Shown here: positions 30,634 to 40,390 of the stretch, in pieces
Position numbering within the stretch: the first letter of the stretch is position 1
Layout of the letters: every line of letters starts with the position of its first letter
Assembly: GCA_016283615.1 (NCBI GenBank)
Contig: JAEENG010000032.1
Span: forward strand, 1-64,000
DNA length: 64,000 nt
Reading direction: 5' to 3'
Source: Treponema sp.
GTDB lineage: Bacteria; Spirochaetota; Spirochaetia; Treponematales; Treponemataceae
Notes under the pieces: model-generated
What the model was told of the DNA's origin: nothing
The model's database searches: none
Seen by the model: the letters and a program-made list of their open reading frames with translations, nothing else
Translations under genes and position numbers: made by a program

Positions 30634-31872
30634 ATGCTTAATAAAAATTTTATCCTCAGACTTTTTGAAGGTTTCTCCATCCAGAGATGGACTGACCTTG
30701 TCCGCCCTTTTGAACTTGTCGAAATGGACAAGGCTGCTGAACGTATGGTTGTTGCCTACATCATCGGTAAATACGAAGAACAGGCTGGTAAAAAGGTTGA
30801 ATGGTCATGGATGATTTATGCCTCGATTTTTGAACTATTAAAAAAGATTGCACTTTGTGATATCAAAAGTCCTGTTCAGCGAATGATTAAAAATCAGTTC
30901 CCGAAGGAATATATCAAGCTCAACGAATGGGTTTTAAAACAGTACAAAGACATTATCAACGACAACGACTTTTTTTCTGAATTTACAATTTATATCGGTC
31001 GTACTGCCGGAAACTTTCCGATGCCTGAAAACGTAAAACTTGCCGAACGGATTCTCCGGGCAGCACATAAGTTTTCTACTTTGCGCGAACTTCAGATGAT
31101 TGAATGCGTAAATGAAGAAACACGTCTTACAAAAATCAGACACGACTTAAACGAAGATATCCAGGAATTTCTTGATCTGCGCGGAATGCAGCTTCTTGTA
31201 ACAAAGCAGAAGCCTTTTGATTTTCTGCTGAGCATTGAACAACTCCGCTTTCAGACAAGATGGAACCAGACACCACGTGTACCGCACACAAGCGTCTTAG
31301 GACACTGTTATTTTGTTGCGGTGATGACAATCCTTCTGATGCGCGAAACAGGCGTTAAAATGAGCCCTAAACGCTTATTCAACGACTTTTTCTCTGGGCT
31401 CTTCCATGATCTTCCGGAATCTGTAACCCGCGATATCATTTCTCCGGTTAAACAGGCCACCGACGAACTTCCAAATATCGTTAAAAAGATTGAAGATGAA
31501 ATTGTCCGCAACGAACTTGTTCCTCTTATGGATAAATCTTACGTTGACGAAATCATGTATTTTACAAATGATGAATTTTCAAATAAGATCCAGGAAAAGG
31601 ACAGTGACGGCAATACTGCCGCAAGGGTCGTTGACTGGAACGATTTGAATTCAAAATACAACTCTGATGAATATAATCCTGTTGACGGACGAACAGTCCG
31701 CCTGGCTGACCATCTTTCTGCCTTAATCGAAGCAGACAGTTCCATTAAGTACGGTATTACAAGTGAGCACCTGCGCTCAGGAAAGGTAAACACACTCAAC
31801 GGATACAAACACGGTCAGGTAATTAACGGAATAGAAATCCGTAAAATCTTTGACGACATCGTTAACGAATAA
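30634..31872 (+). CDS. HD-domain hydrolase (YfbR/HD_3-like)
   Basis: HTSVLGHCYF...SGLFHDLPESVTRDIISPVK...RLADHLSALIEA. Confidence 0.78.
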   Translation: MLNKNFILRLFEGFSIQRWTDLVRPFELVEMDKAAERMVVAYIIGKYEEQAGKKVEWSWMIYASIFELLKKIALCDIKSPVQRMIKNQFPKEYIKLNEWVLKQYKDIINDNDFFSEFTIYIGRTAGNFPMPENVKLAERILRAAHKFSTLRELQMIECVNEETRLTKIRHDLNEDIQEFLDLRGMQLLVTKQKPFDFLLSIEQLRFQTRWNQTPRVPHTSVLGHCYFVAVMTILLMRETGVKMSPKRLFNDFFSGLFHDLPESVTRDIISPVKQATDELPNIVKKIEDEIVRNELVPLMDKSYVDEIMYFTNDEFSNKIQEKDSDGNTAARVVDWNDLNSKYNSDEYNPVDGRTVRLADHLSALIEADSSIKYGITSEHLRSGKVNTLNGYKHGQVINGIEIRKIFDDIVNE

Positions 31873-31947
31873 TCCTTAACTTTACAGCCATTAAAACATC
31901 AAATAACTCTAATAGCACGCTGAAATTCTGCCGAAAATAATTGAAGT

Positions 31948-32874
31948 ATGAAACTATCTTTTTTTAATATTGTCAGAAGAACTATTGTAATTACTACTCT
32001 TGCTGTGATTCCTGCCGCTCTCTTTTGCGATACTACTCACGTAGTTGCAAAGGGCGACACATTGTATTCAATCAGTAAAAAATACGGCAGCAGCGTTCAG
32101 GCTATTTGTGACGCAAACAAAATCGGCGGAAGCGATATTAAAGTCGGACAAAAACTTGTAATTCCAACCGGAGGAGAAGCGGCTAAACCTTCTTTACCTG
32201 TTGAAACGGCTCCGGCTGCAACAAAGCCTGCTGTATCAACTGCTGCTGAAAGCGGATGGTACACTGTTAAAAAAGGCGACACCTGGTATGCAATTTCGCG
32301 CCTGTACTCGGTTAACGTAAAGGAATTGTACGCCCTGAACAATGCGGACGCAAATACAGGCCTTAAAGCAGGGCAGAAGGTTAAAGTTCCTGCAAAGACA
32401 GTTGTTGCTTCAACAAAAAAAGATAATTCAAATACAAATAATAACCCGACTGCAAAGGGCGGAACGGTTACAACTCCTGTAATCGACGTTCATAATTATT
32501 CAAATAAAAAGGGAGATTCGTCTCTTGTATGGCCTGTTGATAAACCAAGCGTAACTTACGTAAACGGAAAGGTAAGCGGAGTAAGCCTGAGTGCAAAACA
32601 GGACGAAGCCGTAAGCGCAATCAAATCAGGAACAGTAATGTTCAGCGGAATGTACCGCGGGTTTGGAAATGTTGTGTTTATCCAGAGCAAGACCGGTCAC
32701 ATTTATGCGTATACGGGACTCGGCAAGGTTCTGGTAAGCAAGGGCGAATACATTGATTTTAAGAGTCAGATAGGCACTGCGGGAATCGACAGTTATTCTT
32801 CAAAACCTCAGATTAGTCTGATGGTCTTCCAGAACGGACTTCCAATCGACCCTGCAAAAGCACCGAGAGGCTAA
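31948..32874 (+). CDS. Two-LysM protein with degenerate M23/LytM domain
   Basis: LysM units THVVAKGDTLYSISKKYGSSVQAICDANKI and YTVKKGDTWYAISRLYSVNVKELYALNN; C-terminal LytM-like region. Confidence 0.82.
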   Translation: MKLSFFNIVRRTIVITTLAVIPAALFCDTTHVVAKGDTLYSISKKYGSSVQAICDANKIGGSDIKVGQKLVIPTGGEAAKPSLPVETAPAATKPAVSTAAESGWYTVKKGDTWYAISRLYSVNVKELYALNNADANTGLKAGQKVKVPAKTVVASTKKDNSNTNNNPTAKGGTVTTPVIDVHNYSNKKGDSSLVWPVDKPSVTYVNGKVSGVSLSAKQDEAVSAIKSGTVMFSGMYRGFGNVVFIQSKTGHIYAYTGLGKVLVSKGEYIDFKSQIGTAGIDSYSSKPQISLMVFQNGLPIDPAKAPRG

Positions 32875-32875
32875 A

Positions 32876-33490
32876 TTATTCGAACAAACCCGGCTGTTTA
32901 GGCTGGGTTTTCTTTTTCTTAGGAACTTCCATTGTGACAAAGCGCTGGAAAAGTTGCATGCAGACATTTGCATCGTCTGTGGCGCGGTGTGCGTGTCCTG
33001 TATCGATGTTGAACTGTGCTGCAAGGCTTGTCTGCTTCCAGGAAGTGTTGTCCGGCAAAAGCATACGGCTCATGCGGAGTGTATCGATAACAGGATTTAA
33101 AAGCTGTCTGTAGCCAAGGCGTTCGCATTCCATGTCGATAAAACGAACGTCAAACTGGGCGTTGTGTGCAAGAAGAATTGTGTCCTTGCAAAATTCCCTG
33201 AACTTTGGAATTATCGTCCGGGCAGTTTCGCAGTTGCAGACCATTTGTGGAGTAATTCCGGTCAGTGTAGTGATTTCGGGCGGAATATCGTAGTAAGGCT
33301 TAATCAGAGTCCCGAACCTGTCAATGATTCCGTTTTTGTTGAATTTAATGGCACCAATCTCGATTACACAGCAGTTAAGGGGATTGATGCCTGTTGTTTC
33401 TGTATCAAACGCACATAAGACAGCTCCATTGTTATACAAATCCACGATTCGTTTGTGTGAAGTGAGCAGTCTTATTGTTGCGTTTGCCAT
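32876..33490 (-). CDS. 3'-5' exonuclease, DnaQ/DNA polymerase III epsilon-like
   Basis: CAFDTETTGINPLNCCVIEIGAIKF; AHNAQFDVRFIDMECERLG; HRATDDA. Confidence 0.9.
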   Translation of the reverse strand: MANATIRLLTSHKRIVDLYNNGAVLCAFDTETTGINPLNCCVIEIGAIKFNKNGIIDRFGTLIKPYYDIPPEITTLTGITPQMVCNCETARTIIPKFREFCKDTILLAHNAQFDVRFIDMECERLGYRQLLNPVIDTLRMSRMLLPDNTSWKQTSLAAQFNIDTGHAHRATDDANVCMQLFQRFVTMEVPKKKKTQPKQPGLFE

Positions 33491-33505
33491 CAGTGTTTCC
33501 TAAAG

Positions 33506-35287
33506 TTATGCGTTTTTGAGCACGTTCTGAATGTCTGCTGTGATTGCGTCACAAACTTTTGCACTGTCAGCCTTTGCTGATGCAAGACATCCGTCACATT
33601 TTGCTCCGCCAACTTCTGTTCTGGCGTTGATGTAGAACTTGATTTTTGGTTCTGTTCCGCTTGGACGGGCAGAAACAATTGTTCCGCCTTCGAGTACAAA
33701 CTGAAGAACGTTTGACTTTGGAAGATCGATTGGCTTTTTAACTGACGGATTTGCAGGATCATAGCTTACGCTTGTTCCGATGTCCCTGATTTCAAGAACT
33801 TTTTTGCCGCCCAGAGTTTTAAGACCTTCGCTGCGGAGTTTTGTCATAATTCCTGCCATTACTTCTTTTCCGGCAGAACCTGGGAAGTTCTGGCTGATTG
33901 CGCGGTCTTCAAAGTAGCCGTATTCTTTCCACATATCAGCGAGGTGTTCAAGAATTGACTTGCCCTTAGAAGCCCAGTACAAGGTCATTTCTGCACACAT
34001 TGCAGCGGCAGAAACACCGTCCTTGTCCATAACTTCTTTTTCAACCTTGTATCCGTAGCTTTCTTCGAGACCGAATACATAGTTTTCACTTCCGTCCTTT
34101 TCAAATTCATCTTCTACGGCTGCAATCCATTTAAATCCTGTCAAACATTCGTGCATTTTAACACCGTATTTTTTACAGATGTAATCTGTGAATGGTGATG
34201 TTACGATTGAGCGGATTGCGGCTGGATTTGAAGGCATAGTTCCGAGTTCCTTGCGGCTCAGAAGTACGTATTCGCAGAGGAGTGCTCCCATCTGGTTGCC
34301 TGAAACGAGTACGAAGTTTCCGTCCTTGTCCGGGAAGGCTGTTCCAAAGCGGTCTGCGTCAGGGTCTGTTGCCATTACACAGTCTGCCTTTTCTTTTGAA
34401 CCAAGTTCAACTGCGAGCTTGAGTGCAGGTGCTTCTTCCGGATTTGGTTTTTCAACAGTAGGGAAGGCTCCGTCAGGTTCTCTCTGTGAAGGAACTGTGA
34501 TTACCTTAAGTCCGAGGTCTCCGAGAACTTTTTCTACGTGCATTGCACCTGTTCCGTGGAGTGGTGTGTAAACGATTTTTACCGAACCGGCCTTGTCTTT
34601 AATCAGGTCCGGGCGGAAGAGCTGGGCCTTACACATTGCCCAGTATTTTTCATCGATTTCTTTGTCGATTAAAACAAGTTTGCCTGATTTTAATGCTTCT
34701 TCTTTTGAAATTGTTTTAACTTCTTTTACAGCGTTAACTTCTTTGATGATTCCTGCATCGTGCGGTTCAATAACCTGTGCACCGTTATCCCAGTATGCTT
34801 TGTAACCGTTGTACTGTGGCGGGTTGTGGCTTGCTGTAACTACAACACCGGTCTGAGCTTTAAGTTCACGGATTGCAAAAGAAAGTTCAGGTGTCGGGCG
34901 GAGGCCTGTGAACAGGTATGCTTTGATTCCGTTTGCGGCAAGGATAAGGGCTGTTGCTTCTGCAAATACGTCTGAGTTTTTGCGGCTGTCGTATGCTACA
35001 ACTGCGCTCAATGTGCCGTCCTTTGCCTTTTCTGGAAATGCTTTAAGAACGTAATTTGCAAGTCCCTGGGTTGCGAGGTTGATTTCGAGGGTGTTCATGC
35101 GGTTTGTACCGCCGCCCATTACACCTCGCAAACCGCCTGTACCGAATTCAAGTGTCTGGTAAAAACGGTCTTCCAGTTCTTTTATATCCTCTTTTGCAAC
35201 GAGGTCTTCTACTTCTTTTCTGAAACGTTCATCTTTTTCGTCGGCAATGTATTTTTTTGCACGAGCCAAAATTTCTGATTTGTCCAT
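33506..35287 (-). CDS. Phosphoglucomutase/phosphomannomutase family
   Basis: GVVVTASHNPPQYNGYK; ATDPDADRFG; RPSGTEPKIKFY. Confidence 0.92.
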   Translation of the reverse strand: MDKSEILARAKKYIADEKDERFRKEVEDLVAKEDIKELEDRFYQTLEFGTGGLRGVMGGGTNRMNTLEINLATQGLANYVLKAFPEKAKDGTLSAVVAYDSRKNSDVFAEATALILAANGIKAYLFTGLRPTPELSFAIRELKAQTGVVVTASHNPPQYNGYKAYWDNGAQVIEPHDAGIIKEVNAVKEVKTISKEEALKSGKLVLIDKEIDEKYWAMCKAQLFRPDLIKDKAGSVKIVYTPLHGTGAMHVEKVLGDLGLKVITVPSQREPDGAFPTVEKPNPEEAPALKLAVELGSKEKADCVMATDPDADRFGTAFPDKDGNFVLVSGNQMGALLCEYVLLSRKELGTMPSNPAAIRSIVTSPFTDYICKKYGVKMHECLTGFKWIAAVEDEFEKDGSENYVFGLEESYGYKVEKEVMDKDGVSAAAMCAEMTLYWASKGKSILEHLADMWKEYGYFEDRAISQNFPGSAGKEVMAGIMTKLRSEGLKTLGGKKVLEIRDIGTSVSYDPANPSVKKPIDLPKSNVLQFVLEGGTIVSARPSGTEPKIKFYINARTEVGGAKCDGCLASAKADSAKVCDAITADIQNVLKNA

Positions 35288-35311
35288 AACATTCTCCTTC
35301 TGATTCTTATT

Positions 35312-37156
35312 TTACATTTTGTCTGCTTCCATGAGCATATTTGTTTCCCATTCAAGAAGTTCTGCTTCCTGCTGGGGATTGTCACCTTTTACATCACACA
35401 TTATGCGGAATACAGGTTCTGTTCCGCTGCCGCGCATCCAGATAAATGCGAGCGGTGCGCCTTCTTTATCCTTGAATATAATTTTGAGGCCGCCTTTTCC
35501 GCTTTTTGAATAATCATCAACATTGCGTGTTTCTTTAGTTCCGTTTGTGATGACTGCTTCGTATGAGCAGATTCCGCAGCGTCCGGCAAGACTATCTTTC
35601 TTTTGAGCCCATTCGCGTTCAAAAATCTTCTGAAAGTTTGCCTTGAGTGCTGCGTGTGATTCTGTCCTGATGTGAAGAACAGCGCGTTTTTCGCTTACAC
35701 CTGTAGTTGTGTACTTTGGCAGTGTCTGAATTATATCGCGTAAAGTAAAGTTTTCCTTGTATTTGTCGCTCTGACCGCTTGCGTCGCACCACAAGTGGAA
35801 AAGTCCCTTGTGTTCGGTGCCGGCGATTGTCTCGTCGCGAAGTGCAAGGAGTTTAACGAGGGCAAATATAGTACAGATCGGGTCGCGGACTGCAGACGGG
35901 TGGGTAATGTTACCGCCGTTTGAGCCTTCGCCCAGAATCCGCACTTCATATCCTTCGGCGCGCTTTTCGCGGGCAAGGTTTACTACGTTTGCTTCTCCGA
36001 CTTCTGCACGGAAAACTTTTGCGCCAAAACTTTCTGCAATTTCGTCTATGCGCATCGAAGTAGGTCCGTTTACAGCTACACCGATTTTATTGAGGCTTTG
36101 CTGCTGCAAAAGCTGCTGTGCCTTGTTTACAAGCCCGTGAACTTCTGACGGAGCGGCCGAGTATACGCTGAATGCAACTTCTGAAAGAACTGAAAGTGCA
36201 AATACTTCCTGTGCCTTTAAAACCTTTGCCTTTTCTTCAAGTTCGTCCCAGTAAACGATGTTGCCACGGTCACCGTCACAGTCAGGCATGTAGCCCAGGA
36301 TACAGTGCTCGTCGCCGTGAGCGTGGCAGTTTTCCATTTCTTTTGCACACCAGATTAAGTTTTCCGGTTCCGGGATGATGCCGTGGGCAATCTGGCCCGG
36401 CTTTCCGTAAATTGTGTTGAATGTGATTCCGCACTCATCGAGGAAAGACGAATCAATCGACATTGTGCGTGCCGAACCGTTCATATCGCAAATGATGGAA
36501 ATCGGATTTGAAATTATTGCCTGTCTCAGGCGGGCAAAGAATGCGTTCTGTTTAGGGATATAATCAGTGCCAGAAATTACCTGTTTGGCAAAGTTTCTGT
36601 ACACTGTAAGTGAAGTTCTTTTTGAAGCGACACTTTCTGCAAAAACCCAGTCAAGGTCGATATCAGAAGCACCTTCGATGAGGGATTTTGCGTGTTCAAG
36701 AGCATCCGGGCTGTGACATTTCTGTTCAAAAACTGCAACGAGTTTTGCGTTTTCCTGGCCATTTAAAACACCGCCGTCATTGAGACCGAATTTGATTCCG
36801 TTGTGTCCGATCGGGTTGTGGGATGCTGAAATATAAACAAAGGCGTCTACTGAGTGAGAGTAGGCCATGATTTCCGGGGATGCGATAATTCCTGTGTATG
36901 AAACTGCAACTTTTTTTGCATCAAATACACGGAGCATGATGTTTGCGATGGCAGGACCTGTTGGTCTTGTGTCCATACCAAGCGCGATAAAAGGGGATTT
37001 GTTTTTTGAAAGAATGTATTCGGCAAAGGTCTCGGCTGCAAGGGCTGCAATGATTCTGTTTTCCTGTCCGATTTCGCCGTTTGTATCGTTCTCGTCTCCT
37101 GACTCGGCAAATACCTTTCGCCAGCCGGAAGCGGATGTAATCATATTATGTTCCAT
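35312..37156 (-). CDS. Second phosphohexomutase-family protein (divergent)
   Basis: YISASHNPIGHNGIKFG; PDCDGDRGNIVYWD; RGSGTEPVFRIM. ATG at 37144 is an alternative start. Confidence 0.85.
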   Translation of the reverse strand: MEHNMITSASGWRKVFAESGDENDTNGEIGQENRIIAALAAETFAEYILSKNKSPFIALGMDTRPTGPAIANIMLRVFDAKKVAVSYTGIIASPEIMAYSHSVDAFVYISASHNPIGHNGIKFGLNDGGVLNGQENAKLVAVFEQKCHSPDALEHAKSLIEGASDIDLDWVFAESVASKRTSLTVYRNFAKQVISGTDYIPKQNAFFARLRQAIISNPISIICDMNGSARTMSIDSSFLDECGITFNTIYGKPGQIAHGIIPEPENLIWCAKEMENCHAHGDEHCILGYMPDCDGDRGNIVYWDELEEKAKVLKAQEVFALSVLSEVAFSVYSAAPSEVHGLVNKAQQLLQQQSLNKIGVAVNGPTSMRIDEIAESFGAKVFRAEVGEANVVNLAREKRAEGYEVRILGEGSNGGNITHPSAVRDPICTIFALVKLLALRDETIAGTEHKGLFHLWCDASGQSDKYKENFTLRDIIQTLPKYTTTGVSEKRAVLHIRTESHAALKANFQKIFEREWAQKKDSLAGRCGICSYEAVITNGTKETRNVDDYSKSGKGGLKIIFKDKEGAPLAFIWMRGSGTEPVFRIMCDVKGDNPQQEAELLEWETNMLMEADKM

Positions 37157-37229
37157 AATTGAATTTAATTATAATACTGAATGGACAAAATCGCAATCTA
37201 AAGAGGCTCCGGCTTGTGTTAATTCAATA

Positions 37230-38087
37230 CTAAAAAGCGTCGATCGTGTAGGTCAACGATTTTTCTTTTCCGAGAATGTCGCCTGCGATAATTGTGATTT
37301 TATTGTGTCCCTTTGGAATCGTAACTTCGGCCAGAAGCTGTCTTTTGAGGTTCGGGTACACCTGTTTTGAAGTGTAACTTTTCTTTCCGGATGTTGAAAT
37401 CTGACCTTTCTGCTGAATCAGTGTATCGTAAGTGATTGAATCCACCGCGGCTCCGTTTATTAAAACTGTGGTTTTGTACGGAGTTGCGTTTGACTGGCGG
37501 TCCATGTAAAGCTTGTAAGTGCCTGACTGAAGAAGTTTTTGTGTGTTCAAATCAAAGTTCTGGCCTTTTGAATTCAACGCGCTGACATTTCTTATAAAAA
37601 GCTGTGTTTCGTTTCCGAATCTCGGCATCAGGATACGCGGGTTTACATAGTTTTTTGCCGCAACGTCAACAACCTGAAATTCAAGAAGGGCGTTTCCTTC
37701 CTGCCAGCCTGAGTTTCCGCAGCTGCCAAGGGGAGTTCCGCTTTGAACAGATTTTAATTCATAACGCATGTCCTGTTCTTCAGCTGAAAGGTTTGCGTAA
37801 ACTGTGAGCATATTGTCTTCGTGGGCAATGATTACGGTGTTTCCGAGAGTGCTTTCAAAAAGGTCGTCTTCGTCATGTTCGCTCAAAACGCAGGTAACAT
37901 AACCTTTTTCTGCCGCCTTGATTTCTTCGCTTCCGGAAAATACAAGGGAAGGGCTTAAAAGTTCTCCGCGCGGCTGCCCGAAATACACGGAAAAAGTGTC
38001 GGACATAATTTCGTTCTGGGGCCAGTCAAAGGCAAAAACTGCTGATGTGATGAGTGAGAGAATCAGAATTGAATTTAATTTTTTCAT
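37230..38087 (-). CDS. Secreted protein with degenerate M23/LytM-like domain
   Basis: Signal peptide MKKLNSILILSLITSAVFA; EEIKAAEKGYVTCV...GNTVIIAHEDNMLTVYANL...GTPLGSCGNSGWQEGNALLEFQVV. Confidence 0.62.
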   Translation of the reverse strand: MKKLNSILILSLITSAVFAFDWPQNEIMSDTFSVYFGQPRGELLSPSLVFSGSEEIKAAEKGYVTCVLSEHDEDDLFESTLGNTVIIAHEDNMLTVYANLSAEEQDMRYELKSVQSGTPLGSCGNSGWQEGNALLEFQVVDVAAKNYVNPRILMPRFGNETQLFIRNVSALNSKGQNFDLNTQKLLQSGTYKLYMDRQSNATPYKTTVLINGAAVDSITYDTLIQQKGQISTSGKKSYTSKQVYPNLKRQLLAEVTIPKGHNKITIIAGDILGKEKSLTYTIDAF

Positions 38088-38099
38088 TTTTTGCCCCGT

Positions 38100-39173
38100 T
38101 TATTTATATTGAAATTCCATGCAGCTGATTGAAGAATCTTTTCCGACAAACAGTTTGTTTGAGTGTACCTTGATAAAGGCGTGGTCTGCCTTAAAACTGA
38201 AGCTTCCTGTGTACACAGAGTATTTTTCAAGGACAGAAACAGTGTACTGTCCGTCAGTCTTGCTCAGAATAAAAACAGTGTCGCTGTCGTCAGAGAGTTG
38301 AATCGAAAGAATCGCGCCGTTGATTTTTATGTGCGTGATTTTGAGTCTGCTGATATCAACAACTCCAAGTCCGTCTTTATATGCAAAAAAACATCTGCTT
38401 GAGTCTTCAGAAAACACGACCGGAACCTGACGGCTGGTAGAACTTTTTAAAAACTCGTGGAATTCGATTGTGCCCGTTCCGTTTTTGCGGCTTGCAAGGA
38501 CAAAGCGCTGTCCGTCCTGTCCGCTTACGGTTGCGTAATATTTTGCGTCTTTGGAAATTGCGGCGCCGAGAATTACTTCGTATTTACTTCCGCCCGGAGA
38601 GTATTTGTCGAGAATTGTTCCGTTGTTGTCAAAGGTGATTACTGTTCCGTCGGCGTAGCCTGCGATAACTCCGTTTTCTGAAGAAGAAAATGCTGTAATC
38701 GGGGCGTAGTTTTCAAAACTCCAGTGTACGGTTCCGTCGTCATTCAAGGCAGAAAAGGCGTTTCCGCCCGGAAGCATCAGATACTTGCGGTCCTGCTGAA
38801 AGAAAGGAAAGCCTTCAAGTTCAATCTGGCCTGCCTGTGAGCCGTCCGGATTGTTGAATTTGATAGGTTTTCCGTTTGAGCCGTAAACTGCGTAGGAAGA
38901 CGGGCTGATGGTGACCTTATACGGAAAAGTAAATACGTTGGAAATGATTCCGTCTTCGGTAAAATAACCTGCGTTCTGTCCGATTTTGAATGGAATTTTG
39001 TTTTTGTCAGCGGCCTGTTCTGCGTTTGCCGAAACACGGTTTGCGTCTACCGTCCATTTTGAAATAAAGTGTGCTTCTTTTGAAAGTGGTCTTGCGGCCA
39101 GAATTATATACAAAACTGAAAGTGTTATTCCGAGCGGAATTGCGATATTTGCCTTTTTTTCCATGAAAACCAT
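38100..39173 (-). CDS. Membrane-anchored putative beta-propeller (WD40/PQQ-like) protein
   Basis: N-terminal TM helix; repeated blade-like segments (DGTVHWSFENYAPITAFSSSENGVIAGYADGTVITFDNNG). Confidence 0.55.
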   Translation of the reverse strand: MVFMEKKANIAIPLGITLSVLYIILAARPLSKEAHFISKWTVDANRVSANAEQAADKNKIPFKIGQNAGYFTEDGIISNVFTFPYKVTISPSSYAVYGSNGKPIKFNNPDGSQAGQIELEGFPFFQQDRKYLMLPGGNAFSALNDDGTVHWSFENYAPITAFSSSENGVIAGYADGTVITFDNNGTILDKYSPGGSKYEVILGAAISKDAKYYATVSGQDGQRFVLASRKNGTGTIEFHEFLKSSTSRQVPVVFSEDSSRCFFAYKDGLGVVDISRLKITHIKINGAILSIQLSDDSDTVFILSKTDGQYTVSVLEKYSVYTGSFSFKADHAFIKVHSNKLFVGKDSSISCMEFQYK

Positions 39174-39227
39174 GTTATAATGTTAAAAATAAGAAGTCAA
39201 TAAATGCAGTTGAATAGAGGTGGCAAA

Positions 39228-39641
39228 ATGGATATCAAAAAAGAAAAACTTGAAGAATTATTTTTGCATGCACTTCAGGCATCAAAAAACTCATATTCGC
39301 CGTACTCAAAGTTTCCGGTAGGAGCAGCGATTCTTACCGAGGACGGAGTTGAATACACCGGCTGTAATGTGGAAAACCGCTCATACGGTTTGACAAACTG
39401 TGCCGAAAGAACTGCTGTGTTTAAAGCTGCTTCTGAAGGTCACCGGCGTATTGCCGCTGTAGCGATTGCAGCTCCAAAGGCAGATTATCCTGTCGGGCCA
39501 TGCGGTGCCTGCCGTCAGGTTCTTACTGAATTCGCTCAGAATGATGTGCCTGTAATTTTTGGTTCAAAAATCGAAAACTGTCAGATCAGGACCCTCGGAG
39601 AGCTTTATCCTTTTGACTCCCTGCACGAACTTGCAGATTAA
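39228..39641 (+). CDS. cdd: Cytidine deaminase
   Basis: GCNVENRSYGLTNCAERTAVFKA; GPCGACRQVLTEF. Confidence 0.93.
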   Translation: MDIKKEKLEELFLHALQASKNSYSPYSKFPVGAAILTEDGVEYTGCNVENRSYGLTNCAERTAVFKAASEGHRRIAAVAIAAPKADYPVGPCGACRQVLTEFAQNDVPVIFGSKIENCQIRTLGELYPFDSLHELAD

Positions 39642-39736
39642 ACGATGTCGGAAAAATCTTCCTTGACAAAATACCGCAAGAAATGCAAAATACAGTAATA
39701 AACAACATAAAAAAAGAATAATCAGAGGGATAAATC

Positions 39737-40390
39737 ATGGAAGATGATATTCTTACTATCGAAGAAGTGGCAAAATATCTCAGGGTATCTGAACGCACAG
39801 TTTACGACTGGGCTCAGAAAGGGGAAATTCCATCAGGAAAGATTGGAACCGTTTGGAGATTCAAAAAATCAGAAATCGAAAAATGGGTTAACGAACGTCT
39901 TTCTTCAAACCAGAAAAAAGAAGAACCAAATCCGACAGTACTCGTAAAAAACATTCTCGCTCCGGAGAGAATCGTATTTATTGATCATACAACAAAACGC
40001 GATGCAATCGTTGAACTTGCAAATAACCTGAGCACAGCTCCTCAGGTAAAATACAAGGACGAACTTGTAAGCGAAATTCTCAAGCGCGAAGAATTGATGT
40101 CTACAGCAATCGGCCGCGGAATTGCAATTCCTCACGTAAGGCTTTCTTCAGTTACTGACCTTGTAATGAGCGTTGGTATCTGCCGCAACGACATCATTGA
40201 CTTTCAGACAATCGATGAAATCCCGGTTCGCATTCTTATTATGATTGCAGCGGCTTATAACCAGCACACATATTATCTTCAGACCCTGAGTTTCTTCAGT
40301 TCAAAACTCAAGGAAAAACAGCTCCGCGATGCACTGCTCGCCGCTAAAACTTCTGAAGAAGCATACGAACTCTTAACAAAAGATAACTAA
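39737..40390 (+). CDS. Excisionase-type HTH fused to PTS EIIA (PtsN/fructose-like)
   Basis: ILTIEEVAKYLRVSERTVYDWAQKGEIPSGKIGTVWRFKKSEIEKWV + EIIA active-site region STAIGRGIAIPHVRL. Confidence 0.87.
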   Translation: MEDDILTIEEVAKYLRVSERTVYDWAQKGEIPSGKIGTVWRFKKSEIEKWVNERLSSNQKKEEPNPTVLVKNILAPERIVFIDHTTKRDAIVELANNLSTAPQVKYKDELVSEILKREELMSTAIGRGIAIPHVRLSSVTDLVMSVGICRNDIIDFQTIDEIPVRILIMIAAAYNQHTYYLQTLSFFSSKLKEKQLRDALLAAKTSEEAYELLTKDN

